NCBI RefSeq assembly: GCF_947172395.1
Contig: NC_069104.1
Location: 8,273,355-8,337,354, forward strand
From: Bicyclus anynana
Taxonomy: Eukaryota > Arthropoda > Insecta > Lepidoptera > Nymphalidae
Length of the DNA: 64,000 nucleotides
Direction: 5' to 3'
Every line of letters begins with the position of its first letter. Within the stretch, counting starts at the first letter, position 1. The position numbers and the translations under genes are program-made. Shown one piece after another: positions 10,681 through 22,800 of this stretch. The notes below the pieces were generated by a model. The model searched no databases. It was given only the letters and a program-made list of their open reading frames with translations, and was not told where the DNA came from.

Positions 10681-13400
10681 AATGTTTTCCTCTCAAAGAT
10701 TCTATCTAACTTTTAGTATGAAATATTAATTTTTTTTTTAATTTCAGACTAAATTGATTATTATGAACAGACCATTATGATGAACCACTGATATTGACTC
10801 AGAGACATGAAGATGAGTGCTTTGACAACAAGACTGACTAGCTGAGCCAGCTTAAGAATTATGTGGTGTGTGTGTGTCTAATTCCAGGAGCTCTCTATGT
10901 CAGCCATCCATCTATATTCTTACTCATTTTTGTTAATTATAAAATAAATTTGATTATTTAGTATGTAACTTCATTGTACCTATCCTGCTAGCTGTTAGAA
11001 AGATAGCATCTGTAATAATTTATTTACGGTAAAACATATTTATAAATAAACATGCTTTAACATTTAAGTATGGCCAATATGTTTTCAAGTACAGTGGGCA
11101 GGGCTGAATCCATGATCCCTCAGTGTCTTGTCTGGCCCCTTTATGGAGTAGCTAGTTAGGCTTTAGCAGATTTATATTCTAATTTAAGAAAATATACTAA
11201 TCATCAAAACAGTGTCTGCAAGTACTGTACAGGCCTACTGTTTGGATGAGAAGTATATATTTGATTATTTTTAAGCTTTGTGGTTTCAGGGTTTAAAAAA
11301 TGTCTAACTGAAAGTCTATGTTTACTGTATTTATTATTATTATAATAAATAAACTTAAAAAAATCTTTTTTTTATAAACTTCCAACCCCTATTTCACCCT
11401 CATTTTCATAATTCTTAGAATACTAGTAGTCAAGATACTGTAATAAAAAGATACAGTTTGTGAGATTGTAGGGGTAAACACTGGAACTACTGAACCAATG
11501 TTGAAGATTATTTTACCAATAAAAATCCACATTTGAGTATTATAGGCCATGTATTCCTTCCCACGGGAACAGGAATTATGTGGGTGAAACTGCAGGGGGT
11601 ATTATAAATGTATTTTTTACAACTACACTTTTTTGAATAATTTATTTAATTATTGTAATGGTAAAAAAAAATATTAATAGTAAAATGTTAAAAAAGCTTT
11701 AGTTTTGGAAAAGACTACAAAAAACAAACTCAGCGAAGTAAGTATTCTTTTATTTTCAAATATCAAATATACAAATACAAATATTTTGATAATACACACA
11801 TGATTTGACCAGATAACAGGGTCATCAGTACAAATGTCCTATCAGCTAAAAGCCTTTGCCATCTTCTTCAGCACACCAATATGTTATTCCACTGTATTGC
11901 AGGTGCTTTTTGCAATATTGGAGTCTGCAGTTATAGGGCATATTCCAAATATCCTGTAAAGCAAAATTGTTAATATTGAGCATATTATAAAATACACACA
12001 TCAACATTTAGTCTCAATGTAAGTGTAGTTTGTGTACTAAGATAATATAGCAGACAGACAAGCTTCGCTTTGACTCATTCCCTATTCCTATCCTATTCTA
12101 CTCCCACCCATTGGCTTATCTACTATTATTTCCTATTCCTATTCGGTAGCTCAGAATCCTAGGATTCCTAGGGTAAGCATGCACCAATGGAAAATGTAAA
12201 TGTACCTATGAGCGATGACAAAAGAGTTCATTTGCCATAATCATAATTTTAAAAATGAAATTCGATTCCTTTTTGCTTAATAACCAGCAAACTTAACTAA
12301 ACCACACACATAAGCCCTGGAACACAGATCCCAACACATTGGATACAACAACATGCAAGATGTCGCAGAAATCTAAAACATGGTATGGTATTAAATATCG
12401 TAGGTAGTGTGTTTATGTCGCTCTATGGACTTGTCGTCTCTTTCTCTGGTACGTCTAAAGAAAGTATGTGTAAAAAGACATTGGATGCTGGAAGAAAGAT
12501 GCTGTTTGATCCCCAGTTCTTGGAGGAGTGAGACTGTGTCCAGGATATGCAAGCATTCTTCTTCAACACATTTCTAGAGCGTGTATATTCTGTTTCTCAC
12601 TTTCTCTCAGAGTCCAAGTCTCAGCATCCTATATAAATCGATTAATAGCACTCAATTAACTTCATTGTTTTGACTTTATAGGTTCATTGCAAAGAATATA
12701 TTATTTATTACTCTTTTTAACAGAGTTCATTGTTTACAAACAAAACACTTCGCAAAGTTTCGTCCTAAAAATGCTAACTGTGGACGGAGAGACTGAATTG
12801 AGAGATTTAGAATGGAAAAAAATATTAATTTTAGATATTTAATAAAATATAAATAATTATTTTGGAATTTTGGACATCCACAATTTGTCCGTTTTACGAT
12901 CAAAGGTGACTCAAGACCCATCGTAAGTTTTTGACATAAGCCATGAACATAAAACTTTACACAATTCGAAGACAATCGCAAATAACTGTCAAATCATATC
13001 AAATCATTCACTCTTCGTATAAAAATAACGATCTAATCGTAATGAACTAACTATGCCCAACCGATGGCTTTCCATTGGCTTGCACAATCCGAAATAGCCG
13101 TTTGACAAGTAAAAACGTACGATTTCAACTGTCAAATTCAATCGTTTGCGTTACACAATTAGGCCCCATGTTTGACAATTTTTGAGCAAACAATGTTTGA
13201 CAATCACTTCAAATATAGCCGAAAACTATCAAATTAAACAGTAAATACAAAAAGTTTAATCGTTCCCAAGGCATTTATGCATGATCTCAGATTATCCATA
13301 GATTTTTTTAATGGCAAAATACTGAAATTTTAAACTGGCAGCATTGTCTATAAAATAAACTATTTATGAACTTTCTGTCTTGTCTGTGGTTCATAAATCG

Positions 13401-13436
13401 CTTTTCCTTTTCCGGTTCTGCATCGAAGCTGAAACC
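13401..13436 (+). promoter_or_regulatory. RpS27: RpS27 5' UTR starting with a TOP-like pyrimidine tract
   Basis: The tract CTTTTCCTTTTCC lies 36 nt upstream of the RpS27 ATG. Ribosomal protein mRNAs normally start at a C followed by a run of pyrimidines (5' TOP), which couples translation to TOR signalling. The start site itself is inferred, not measured. Confidence 0.55.
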
Positions 13437-15961
13437 ATGCCGGTGTGTATTATTAAAAATTTGGCTCCGAATAAACTGATACAGCATCAAAATTCAGTGA
13501 TTAATGTGTATACAAATAAATAAACAGTTGATCAGTAATGTGCAAACATCCAGCGAAAACTGTAACTGCGTACAAATCAAGATAAACACATGGCACTATT
13601 TGACGTTTGTAATGTGACACAAAAGTTAAACTTGTGGCAAATTAATTCAATAAACATTACTATCGTTTATCGTTGGATTCAAACATAATTCCCTCCCAAT
13701 ATACGTAGTGATTGTGATACAAAACATTTGATGCACAAGCTGGTAAGTGACGGCGTGAGAGTTAACCTAAACACGCTGTTTTGTTTCAGCTCGCAATTGA
13801 CTTATTGCACCCGTCGCCCGCGTCAGAGAGGAGGAAGCACAAGCTCAAAAGGCTGGTGCCACATCCAAACTCATACTTCATGGATGTGAAATGCCCAGGA
13901 TGTTACAAAATCACAACCGTATTCAGTCACGCTCAGAGAGTTGTTGTATGTGCAGGATGCTCGACGATTCTCTGCCAGCCCACTGGTGGTCGCGCCAGGT
14001 TAACTGAAGGTAACAACTAAATAATCAGCATAAATAAGCTTTCGCTAGTAAACTTAGCAAAAATTAATGTTTACCAAGTAAAATAGCTCAATAGGTTTAC
14101 AAAGTAGGTTATGCAGGTCCACATTAATTTTATCTCCGAATTATAAATACCAATATTTACATAATAATTCTATTTATTATGTAAATATTGGTATATAATA
14201 AATTGATAACATTGCAAAGTGTGTTATATAAAGTAGTAAACAAATCTGATTAGGTGACCCACAAAAATACTATGTCACAATTCATCAATAAATGTATTGT
14301 TGTATTATTTGAATTAATCAAATAAATTAAATTTCATTAAATATGAAATTGCATAATGTTAGGGAAGCTTATTGCACATGTCAATTGTATTATTGTGCAA
14401 TGGTGTAAATAATATTATGAAATGTCTCATTATGGCTTACATTAGTGATTACACCTTTTTGAGACTAATCACTGATAATTTTTAAGGTATTAAATAATAA
14501 ACAAATATCTGCAAATATATTGGTGTTCTGTTGTTCAAGTACTGCTAAAACAGGTGGTAGATAAAAGAAAAAAAAAAGTTATAATTTTTAATTCATCATT
14601 ATCACCATTAAAAGTCGATGAACATCCACTGCTGAACATAGGCTCTCTTGTATAGACTTCCTAACACAAGTCTCAAGCCACCAGCATCCAGTGGTATCCT
14701 GCAACTCACTTGATGTCCTTGATCCACCTAGTGGGGGATCGACCAACACTAATATTTAAATACTAGCGGACCGCCTATTGAAATTTACTTTTTCACTAAT
14801 CCTCCCAAATTTCAGCTAATTTGGTTCAGTAGTAGAGGTGTGAAAGAGTAACAAACTTTCAGATTATCAAAATCATCAGTTTTCGCAAATCTCGGGAAAC
14901 CATGGTTTTTTTTCTAGATAAAAAGTAAGCCTATGTGTTAATCCAGAGTAAAATCTATTTCCATTTTAAATTTCAGCCAAATCGCTTCAGTATTAGCTGC
15001 ATTAAAGAGTAACAAACATCAAAACAAACTTTCATGTTTATTATATTAGTAGGATTAGTAGGATCATATACAAAATGATATTCAAACATTGCAAATCACA
15101 CCTGACATGATTTGCAATGCAACTGAAATATCTATAAGACCTGTTAAAAATTATTTCACAAATTCAGATACAGTTGGTTCTGAAAATCAATTGACATTGC
15201 AACAATGAACTAAATTAGCTATTTTAGCTCCCATGTATGCCTCAGTAGCTCAATGGTAAAAGGGGTTAGACTCATTGAAAGGTCCTGGTTTGATTCCCGC
15301 TCACTGGACTATTGTCATAACTCAATCAGCTGATGGACATCCAAAAACCAGTCTCGGACAACTGCTGAATGCTAGCTTGAGTTATAGATATGACTATCAT
15401 AAGCCCACAGATCTTCTTTCTTTAAAAGAAGAAGAACAAGCCCACAGATGTACTAGCACAATTCCTATTTCCCTTGGGAATACAGGAAAAAATTATAGTA
15501 TCATCATCATCATCATTATTATGAACCCATATTTGGCTTGCTGCTGAGTAATCTCCGAATGAGTAGGGTTAGGCCAATGTGGATTAGCAAACTTCACACA
15601 TGCAGAGAATTAAACAAATTCTCAGGTTTCATTGTGATGTTTTTCCTTCACCTTTTGAGACATGTGATATTTAATTTCTTATAATGCACATAATTCAAAA
15701 GCTGGAGGTGCATGCAGATGACGGGATTCAAACCTACACCCTCTAGAATCAGAGGCATAGATCATATCCACTGAGCTAGTATGACTCTCAATATATTTAT
15801 TACTATTGATAAAATATTTTTATAAATTGATTCATTAGATCCAGAGATTACCCCTACATTCTCACAAAGCATCTCTTTATAATATTAGTATAATGTTGGA
15901 AATAACTAATAAATCAATTGTTTTTGTTTCAGGATGTTCATTTAGAAGAAAACAACACTAA
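13437..15961 (+). CDS. RpS27: 40S ribosomal protein S27 (3 exons)
   Basis: Zinc-ribbon protein of the small ribosomal subunit (eS27). Exon 1 codes only ATG-CCG (13437-13442). Exon 2 is 13790-14009 and exon 3 is 15933-15961. Introns have GT-AG ends, and the second splits a glycine codon in phase 1. The product is 84 aa, the normal family length. It starts MPLAIDLLHPSPASERRKHK, includes NSYFMDVKCPGCYKITTVFS and VVVCAGCSTILCQPTGG, and ends CSFRRKQH. The four zinc-binding cysteines are the two CxxC pairs in KCPGCYK and VCAGCST. A two-codon first exon is common for this gene. An AATAAA signal lies 113 nt after the stop. Intron 2 (1.9 kb) carries several repeats. Confidence 0.95.
14147..14194. repeat. 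Perfect 20-bp inverted repeat (hairpin)
   Basis: The left arm 14147-14166 (ATACCAATATTTACATAATA) is exactly reverse-complementary to 14175-14194, with an 8-nt loop. It is AT-rich and lies within RpS27 intron 2. Confidence 0.9.
14616..14757 (-). mobile_element. RTE-like LINE 3' fragment
   Basis: The plus strand reads GAACATCCACTGCTGAACAT and later CCACCTAGTGGGGGATCGACC, matching the layout of the better preserved minus-strand LINE tail at 54530-54850 (CGTCCACTGCAGGACATAGG, CCACCTGGTGGGGGCTTAC). It is short and decayed. Confidence 0.55.
14763..15058 (-). mobile_element. Helitron-like element, minus strand
   Basis: Read on the minus strand it starts near TAATATAATAAACATG and ends GGTCCGCTAGT, the same arrangement as the other CTAGT-ended elements here. 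It has no coding capacity. Confidence 0.45.
15236..15510 (+). mobile_element. tRNA-derived SINE, third family
   Basis: Starts with an A-box-like CAGTAGCTCAATGGT and a B-box-like GGTTTGATTCCC, a spacing typical of a pol III promoter in a tRNA-derived SINE. It ends in a CATCATCATCATCATTATTA tail. It has no tRNA cloverleaf beyond the head. A fragment of the same family may lie at 59160-59290. Confidence 0.55.
15520..15795 (-). mobile_element. SINE B copy, minus strand
   Basis: Reads on the minus strand from GATATGATCTATGCCTCTGA (head) through TCAAACCTACACCCTCTAGA on the plus strand to the 3' part with CCAATGTGGATTAGCAAACT on the plus strand. It is the same family as 49470-49783. Confidence 0.75.
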
Positions 15962-16073
15962 GGATACCTGGAGAGAGAGCCCTAATTTAAGATTTGCATT
16001 TTATTTCCAATTATATCAATATAAATGAGTGATAATATTTTTATTATTCATTGGAATTTGTTAAAGCATTACA

Positions 16074-16079
16074 AATAAA
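16074..16079 (+). terminator. RpS27: RpS27 polyadenylation signal
   Basis: Canonical AATAAA 113 nt downstream of the RpS27 stop codon, followed by a GT/T-rich stretch. Confidence 0.7.
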
Positions 16080-16314
16080 GGCTTTTTCAAAAGGTAACTT
16101 TACCCACACTCAGGTGGTTTTATTTAAAAGTAAACCCTTTCTTGTTTTATATTTATTGTTCAGTTGATTAAGGATCTAACCTAAAAAAAAAATTTAATAA
16201 ATCTAACCTCAATGAAATGGAGTAAACTAGGTTTTTTGTATTAACCTTTGTTTTATAAGGAAAGACTCAATCAGCTTTAGATGAGTTTGAAACTTCCATG
16301 GTTGTATAAAATAA

Positions 16315-16505
16315 CTAGCTGGTGCCGCGCCGTTTCACCCGTTCCCATTCCCGAAAGAATACGGGGATAATATATAGCCTATATTCTTCCACGATAAATG
16401 GGCTATCTAATGGAAGAATGTTTCAAGTCCGACCAGTAGTTCCTGAGATGAGCCTGTTAACCAAACAAAAAAACAAACTCTTCAAACTTTATAATATTAG
16501 TACTT
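16315..16505 (-). mobile_element. Helitron-like element between RpS27 and RFK
   Basis: On the minus strand it starts around ACTAATATTATAAAGTTTGA and ends ACGGCGCGGCACCAGCTAGTT. The same layout occurs at 43894-44084. It lies in the ~0.8-kb convergent spacer. Confidence 0.55.
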
Positions 16506-16763
16506 CTAGATTTATCACTAACCATTTTTGAGGTTATAAGTAGGCAGATAAAAATATATAAGTTGTACAGTAATTTTAAAAACATGTAAAATATATTTTT
16601 ATTTACATAATGATTTGGTACAGTATAAAAATATCACAAAAATGTGGAATTAAGCAGCAAATTATTGATTAATTACCATTACTATACCTAATATAATACA
16701 TAATTCGTTTATATGTCATTCATATTCCATGTACACAATTTACATTAAGTAAAAAATAAATAT

Positions 16764-16769
16764 TTTATT
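16764..16769 (-). terminator. RFK: RFK polyadenylation signal
   Basis: AATAAA on the minus strand about 105 nt past the RFK stop codon. Confidence 0.6.
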
Positions 16770-16873
16770 GTCTATTTGTAACATTCATATAAATAAAATA
16801 CATTTAAATCATAATTAAGGTAACATTAAACAAAAAATCAACATATCTAAATTTACCTACACCTGATCAATCA

Positions 16874-19800
16874 TCATTGATCAATAAAATAATCACTTTC
16901 TTTCAATTTTATCGCTTCAGGAGCTTCTAAAAGCTCTTCTGCATTTTTTATGTCATTCTTGATGGTTTCTATCAAAGAATCTACGGAGTTAAAATTCATT
17001 TCAGGTCTCAAGTATCCAATCAGACATATTTTCAAATTCGATCCATAGAAATCCTTTCCATAGTCATGCATCACATGGGTTTCCTGAAAAATTTAATATT
17101 TGTTATTAGCATGTAGGTACTTCATTATTAACTAACTGTCTCATTCTGAGTTTTTCTTTGTTCAAAGGAATTTTCAATTAAATCACAACCCAGAGTTGAG
17201 AAGTTGATTGTGTTATAGCCCTGTCTTTGAACAGCATATTAAGTTGTTGGTCCCGGTCACTATGTACATCTGATGTAGTCTATAATGAAAACCTTAAACC
17301 CGCCAACCTGCATTAAAGCAGCATGGTGGGCCTAAGCTCCATATCCCCTCTCCTATAAGGAAAGACGCCTGGCCGTGTGGGCCGTTAAAATAAGATGATA
17401 ATGAAGTCCTCATTATCAATGAGGACTTCATTATTACTTTTTGAAAATCCTTGGAACTTCAAAATTTGAAAGACACTGTGGTTTTCATCCGTATGTTGTT
17501 GAAGTCCCTAGTACTCTTACAAAACGCATCTTCTTTTCTCATATGCAGGGCTCTGTCAACTAGTGACCACTACACCAGTAATATAGTCAACTAGCGGACT
17601 CGGTCAAGACTTATTTGCACTTATTCCCTATCCCTACCCTACCCTACCTCTACCCTACCCCTAGGCCCAACTCGTAAGAAAAACTCCGTAAGAACCATCC
17701 TCCTAATTTTAGGAGTATTCTAAAAAAAGAATTAGTGAAATCGGTTGCGCCTAGGAAGATTTAAGATTCATTTTTTATTTTATTGATATCGCCTGCCGTC
17801 GACAAATAGCAAAGTATAATATTACAGAATTTGCAGGATAATTACCTACATAATATCTGAATGTACACTGAAAGAGAAAAGTCGCTAATGCGTGTAATAA
17901 TATACAAAAGACTGTTATTTTTTTACGTTTTTAGTTGTACTCGTATGATTCAAGTTTGAACCTTTAATCGGATTGCCTCCATCGAGTTAATCCCTTGGAA
18001 CTCATACAACATACAAAGTCCATTACTTTTGTCATTATTAGGTACTATAAATCTAATATTGGTAAAAAACCTGAATAAAATACGAAAACCATTCTCTTTC
18101 TATGATAAAAAATATCCTCAATAATCTAACATATTAATTTTACTGCTCGCCAACCCACATTGGAGTTGGGTTGGGTCTTAGCTGTTCAACCCTTTCCTAT
18201 ACTTTGATGACTAGGCTAGGCTAGAAATATAAATAGGCGGATTAGGCTACAATATAAATAGGGCAGCTTAGTAAAGTATAATTTCTTCAATTAGGCGGTT
18301 ACATAGAATACCATTTGAGAGTACTAATTAGGGTCCTAAATTGGTGACCTAATTATCGTGTAGTCTAATCGGCGCTTTATAAAGTTAGGCCTACGTAATT
18401 TTATAATAGCTGAAAAGTCATCCAAAGTCATCCAAAGTCAGCTGAAAAGTCAGTCCATGCTTCATGTTTTAACCTATGGCTATAATAATAATAATAGAAT
18501 TTGGGGCAGGTATAGTTAACCAATTCAGAGCCTGTAGCCAAGTGGCTTCGAAAATTAAAAAATGGGAATGACATTCACTATCGACAGGTCACGTGATCAA
18601 GTTGTCGATCGGATCTGCCATTCCCATACATTTTGTTGGTTGTCGAAGCATTAGCGATTGTAGAAAGAGAATCGACGTGCCACATGGCTAAGGCCCTAGG
18701 AAAGTCCGTTGACACGTGTTGTTATAAACTGCGTGTGTGTCTGCAGTATAATGCTCCTTTATTTACAACGCACAAGTTCGCTTGGTATGTCATCTTATCA
18801 CTACATCCTGAGAGACGTGTAAGTAATGCACGTAATATTACCAATGAGATATCACTCGAACGCGTACCATTACATTACACATCACTCCGAGATATCAAAC
18901 ATCACTCCGTCCAAACATTACGCGAAGTAACATTACCCGAGACTAGTGTTGCCAACCCTACTATAATGTTAAATGTATAATATTGTACTTTCGGGTCTGC
19001 TTACTAAATACTGTTGAAGAAATATATACTTAGTAAAAAAAAAAGTGATAGCCTATCCGAACTTGTCTATATTACTGAGTTCCAAACATTAAGCAAACAA
19101 TTAAAAAAAATTGGATTTGGTTTTCAAAAATTTTAAAATCAGATGTGAAAAAGCCGTCACTCTTAATTCAGACAAATAAATTTTGGAAAATGCAACAAGA
19201 GTAAATAAATATTGTTTTTTTTTCAAGTAAATGTTGATTTTTGGTTATTCCATAAAATACTATATTTTTTGTTGCTAAATCTGAAAAAACTATATTTATG
19301 TGAAAAAAAAAACCTTGGCAACTACCTACCCTACCCGAGACCATTATAGTCTGGCAAGTTCGTTGATGACACTCCCATAATATGCGGGCGACGGGGGGAA
19401 AGACTACGCGGGTGTGAAATCTTGCGTGCGGGGAAGTGAGGCGCATCAGTCGTGGGTTTTTCTTTCATCGCTACACGCCCCCCGGCCCGCGCGGACCATC
19501 GGGAGTGATACGAACGAAGTTGCTAAGCAATACGTACCACAGTCATTTCCTTATTTTGATAGAAGGGACACCAGCCTACATTCGCAACCATCTTCTGCAC
19601 GGGCGTCGAGTTGACCTTGGCCCAGCCGTAGTAAACTCCTGGTTTCATGTCTTGCGGTAACGCTTGGACAACTTCGCGCGAATAGTTCGCTGTAAGAAGA
19701 AATTATATGAACAGTTAGTTACGCGACTATAACAAGCTATGAAGACGGAGCCAGGTTAAAATCTGCCGTCACGAAGTATTTTAATAAACAAAGATGAAAG

Positions 19801-22800
19801 GCAGTGAGGTATTATAGTTAGTAGTTATTAGGAAGACTAACCGACGGCGACGACCGAACATTATTTTCCCAGTTTTGGCCACATTTTTGATCGGTGCTTT
19901 GCTCCTATTGGTCGTAGCGTAATGTTATATAGCTTGTAGCCTTCCTCGTTAAACGTAACAACACAAAAAGAATTTTCAATTCTAACCATTGGTTCGTCAG
20001 TAGGTAAGGCAGATATACAAAATTGCCTATAACGGGCGAGCAAATGTTGTTTGATGACGTCACGGCGTTAAACGCGCGCTCACTTTAAAATTCTATATCT
20101 ATTCTCGGGAATTAATTAACGTACCGAAATAATTCTTTCACGAGTATTTTTTTGTTTTCAACGGAGAATACTAACTAACTAACTAACTAACGAACTAAAA
20201 CTAAAGGCTAACATTTAAAAATACTTAACATTATTCATTGTCAAAATGATTAGATTTCTTTTTCTTTACAAGTTAGTCCTCGATTATGCAATCTAACATG
20301 GAAGCGGGCTACGTTGTTACGTTGTTGTACGGGAGGATGAAAATCAACACCCCTTTCGGTTTCTGTATGACATCGTACCGGAACGCTTAATCGCTTGGCG
20401 GTACGTCTTTGTCGGTAGGGTGATAACTAGCCACGGCCGAAGCCTAACACCATCACCCACCAGCCAGACCTGGACCAATTAAGAAAACTTCAATCGGCCC
20501 AGCCGGGGATCGAACCTAGGACCTCCCTTTTGTAAATCCACCGCTCATACCACTGCGCAACGGACGCAGTCAAATTATCAGACTGCCAAAGATAAATCTG
20601 CATAATTTTTCCAAGGAAAAAGTAAACGCCTTTTAATTTTTTTATAATTATTAATTTTAATAATTAATTAATGAGTTAAATATTAAAACTATCCCTGAAA
20701 TAATATGCATTTATAAAAGAAATTGCTATGAAAATGGGATATCTCATAATTTTGAGATAGCTCCGGAAATACAAACGTATACGTTTATACGTAGGTATAC
20801 GATACAAATCGATGACAAAAGCTCATAATTGAAGTTGGCTAAATAGTCGCCTACCGGAATAGGTATCAAGCGAGTGATAAGCACTTCATGTCTACTTCCG
20901 GTAGGGTAACAACTAAAAAGTTATTGTTTTCAGGATATAGATAGATCTATATCCTGAAAACAATATCAGGAAAGTATTTTAAATTAATAAAACCTTAAAA
21001 TACCTAATGATAAATCATATAAAACGTCAGATTCCAAATTCAAATGTAATATTTTCTACATTTTTAATTGTCACAGTATTTATGTCCAGACTAAGTATAA
21101 TAAAATAATAAGGATCTATTAGAGAATTATTTTTAAATCCTTGCTACTTTTTACCTATACTGTTGCCCAAATGGAAAGTTTGTGTTTGATCTAAACGTAG
21201 GACTAGGTATATGTCCATTAGTAACCGGTCGAACCGATTTTGATAAATGAAACGTCATTAAATTCGTTTTGATAGCGCAAGGCTAGCGCATAAAATTCTT
21301 TATAAAATCCAAGGGAGATCTAATGCATTGTGTTAGTTTTTCTAAGACGAGTTGAGTATTAAAATAAAGAGCTTTAAAAGGTAAGTAAATTAAATACATT
21401 CTATGTATGTCGTACCCAGATGGGTTAAAGCTAGCGAATAGAACACCCAAGCCGTTCATCAAACGCCCGCTTTCAATTAAATCGCTCAAATGCAACAAGT
21501 TAATCTCTGAGAGCTAACTATAAAGTTTTAAACTCAACTAGGTAAGGTAGCTGAATGACAGGAATGTATTCCAAAGATCAGCATCGGACGCATCGCATCT
21601 AACGGATAAAACTAGTGCGTCTACTGATCCGCATTGTACGGATTTTATCTATTGTACAATTAAACATCTGTTTGATGCGTTGCGGCCGATACGTACGATG
21701 CGGAACAGTGGACGCCTACCCAGTCGGCTTGTCAGCAGTCGGCAAGACGGCTTGCGCCCAGCCATGAATTTTTGATATTTACTATGAGTTAACAAATTAT
21801 AACACAACTATTACTTAAGAATTCTATAGAATTCAAAATCTGGGCTCCACTATTCCACGCAGTTTTGTCTGACCTACTCTTACAGTGTTTTTGTAAAGCG
21901 AGCCGTATGCTCGTGAGGGCGGTCTTGAATGAGCAAGCCACATATAAGTATGTGCTTATTCTAAACGTCTAAAATTAAAATGTTTGCTATGTCAATCTGC
22001 GACGTGTCAGTATCGTGTGAACCAAGCTAGAACCCAGAACCGTAAAGCCAGTTACTTATGCGTCTAATAAGCTTACTATACTAGATGGCAGCGACATGTA
22101 AATATATTAGTAAGTATACCGTATGATTATCAACAGGTTAAAATAATAAAGTACATTTATTTTTACGATTTTTAATTAATTACTTTTTAGTTTTGTATAA
22201 ATTTATAAAAGATCGCCCTAGCAAGAATGTAAATATAGCGTAATGGTATCTCTGCAGTTGTATATTAAGTACTAGAGTCGAAAAATTCTTTTGATAACCA
22301 GTTTATTATGTCATTATGTTGTAATTCTGGCCGCGATAAGATACAAGTACGAGTATTTCTTTGGAGTTTACGGGTACATTAAGATAAGTACCGAGTATTA
22401 TTTCGTAAGGTTGCTTTTCCGTATGATCTACAGATTCTTTGGTGTTTTTAGATAGAATTCTTTGGTTTTTTATTATGAATTTTATTATGAAAAGCATGGT
22501 CTTTAAATCTTAGTCACTTATGTTATCTTAGTCACTATGCAAAATCATATGTCAAACGTCTTTTGGAGGCTTTCATTCTCTTCTCAAAGGGACAAACAAA
22601 GTTAGCGGATAGCTCAGCTGAGTTAAATACCGACAAAGCGTCGTTAAAGATAACTAGGTAGACGTCGGTATCAGGCGATCATTCATGTTAATACAACTGC
22701 TGTGCCTCACAATCAAACCAATTGAAACGAGAACACGCTTGATCATTTGCGAATTACGAGTACGGAGGTAGGTATAAGAGACAGAGTCATTTACTGTCGA

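Larger units (their letters stand above)
8968..13166. mobile_element. 4.2-kb terminal-inverted-repeat unit, copy 2
   Basis: Begins GGCCTAATTGTCTAACGG and ends CGTTACACAATTAGGCCC, followed by CATG at 13167-13170. It is collinear with unit 1 apart from substitutions and small indels. Around 11100-11180 the sequence differs (it reads CCCTCAGTGTCTTGTCTGG) from the unit 1 counterpart near 6900-6950. Both units carry the same two SINE copies at the same places. I see no transposase or other recognisable protein. Confidence 0.75.
14010..15932 (+). other. RpS27 intron 2 and its repeat content
   Basis: A 1.9-kb intron. It holds a perfect hairpin (14147-14194), a minus-strand RTE-like LINE scrap (14616-14757), a minus-strand Helitron-like element (14763-15058), a plus-strand tRNA-derived SINE of a third family (15236-15510) and a minus-strand SINE B (15520-15795). 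I see no exon. Confidence 0.7.

Noticed and set aside
4757..13166. Duplicated host gene pair
   Set aside because: The two 4.2-kb units contain no coding exons and are bounded by inverted repeats, so a mobile or segmental duplication is favoured over gene duplication.
18633..18980. 115-codon plus-strand frame in RFK intron 2
   Set aside because: No family resemblance, no clear promoter or poly(A) context; likely chance.
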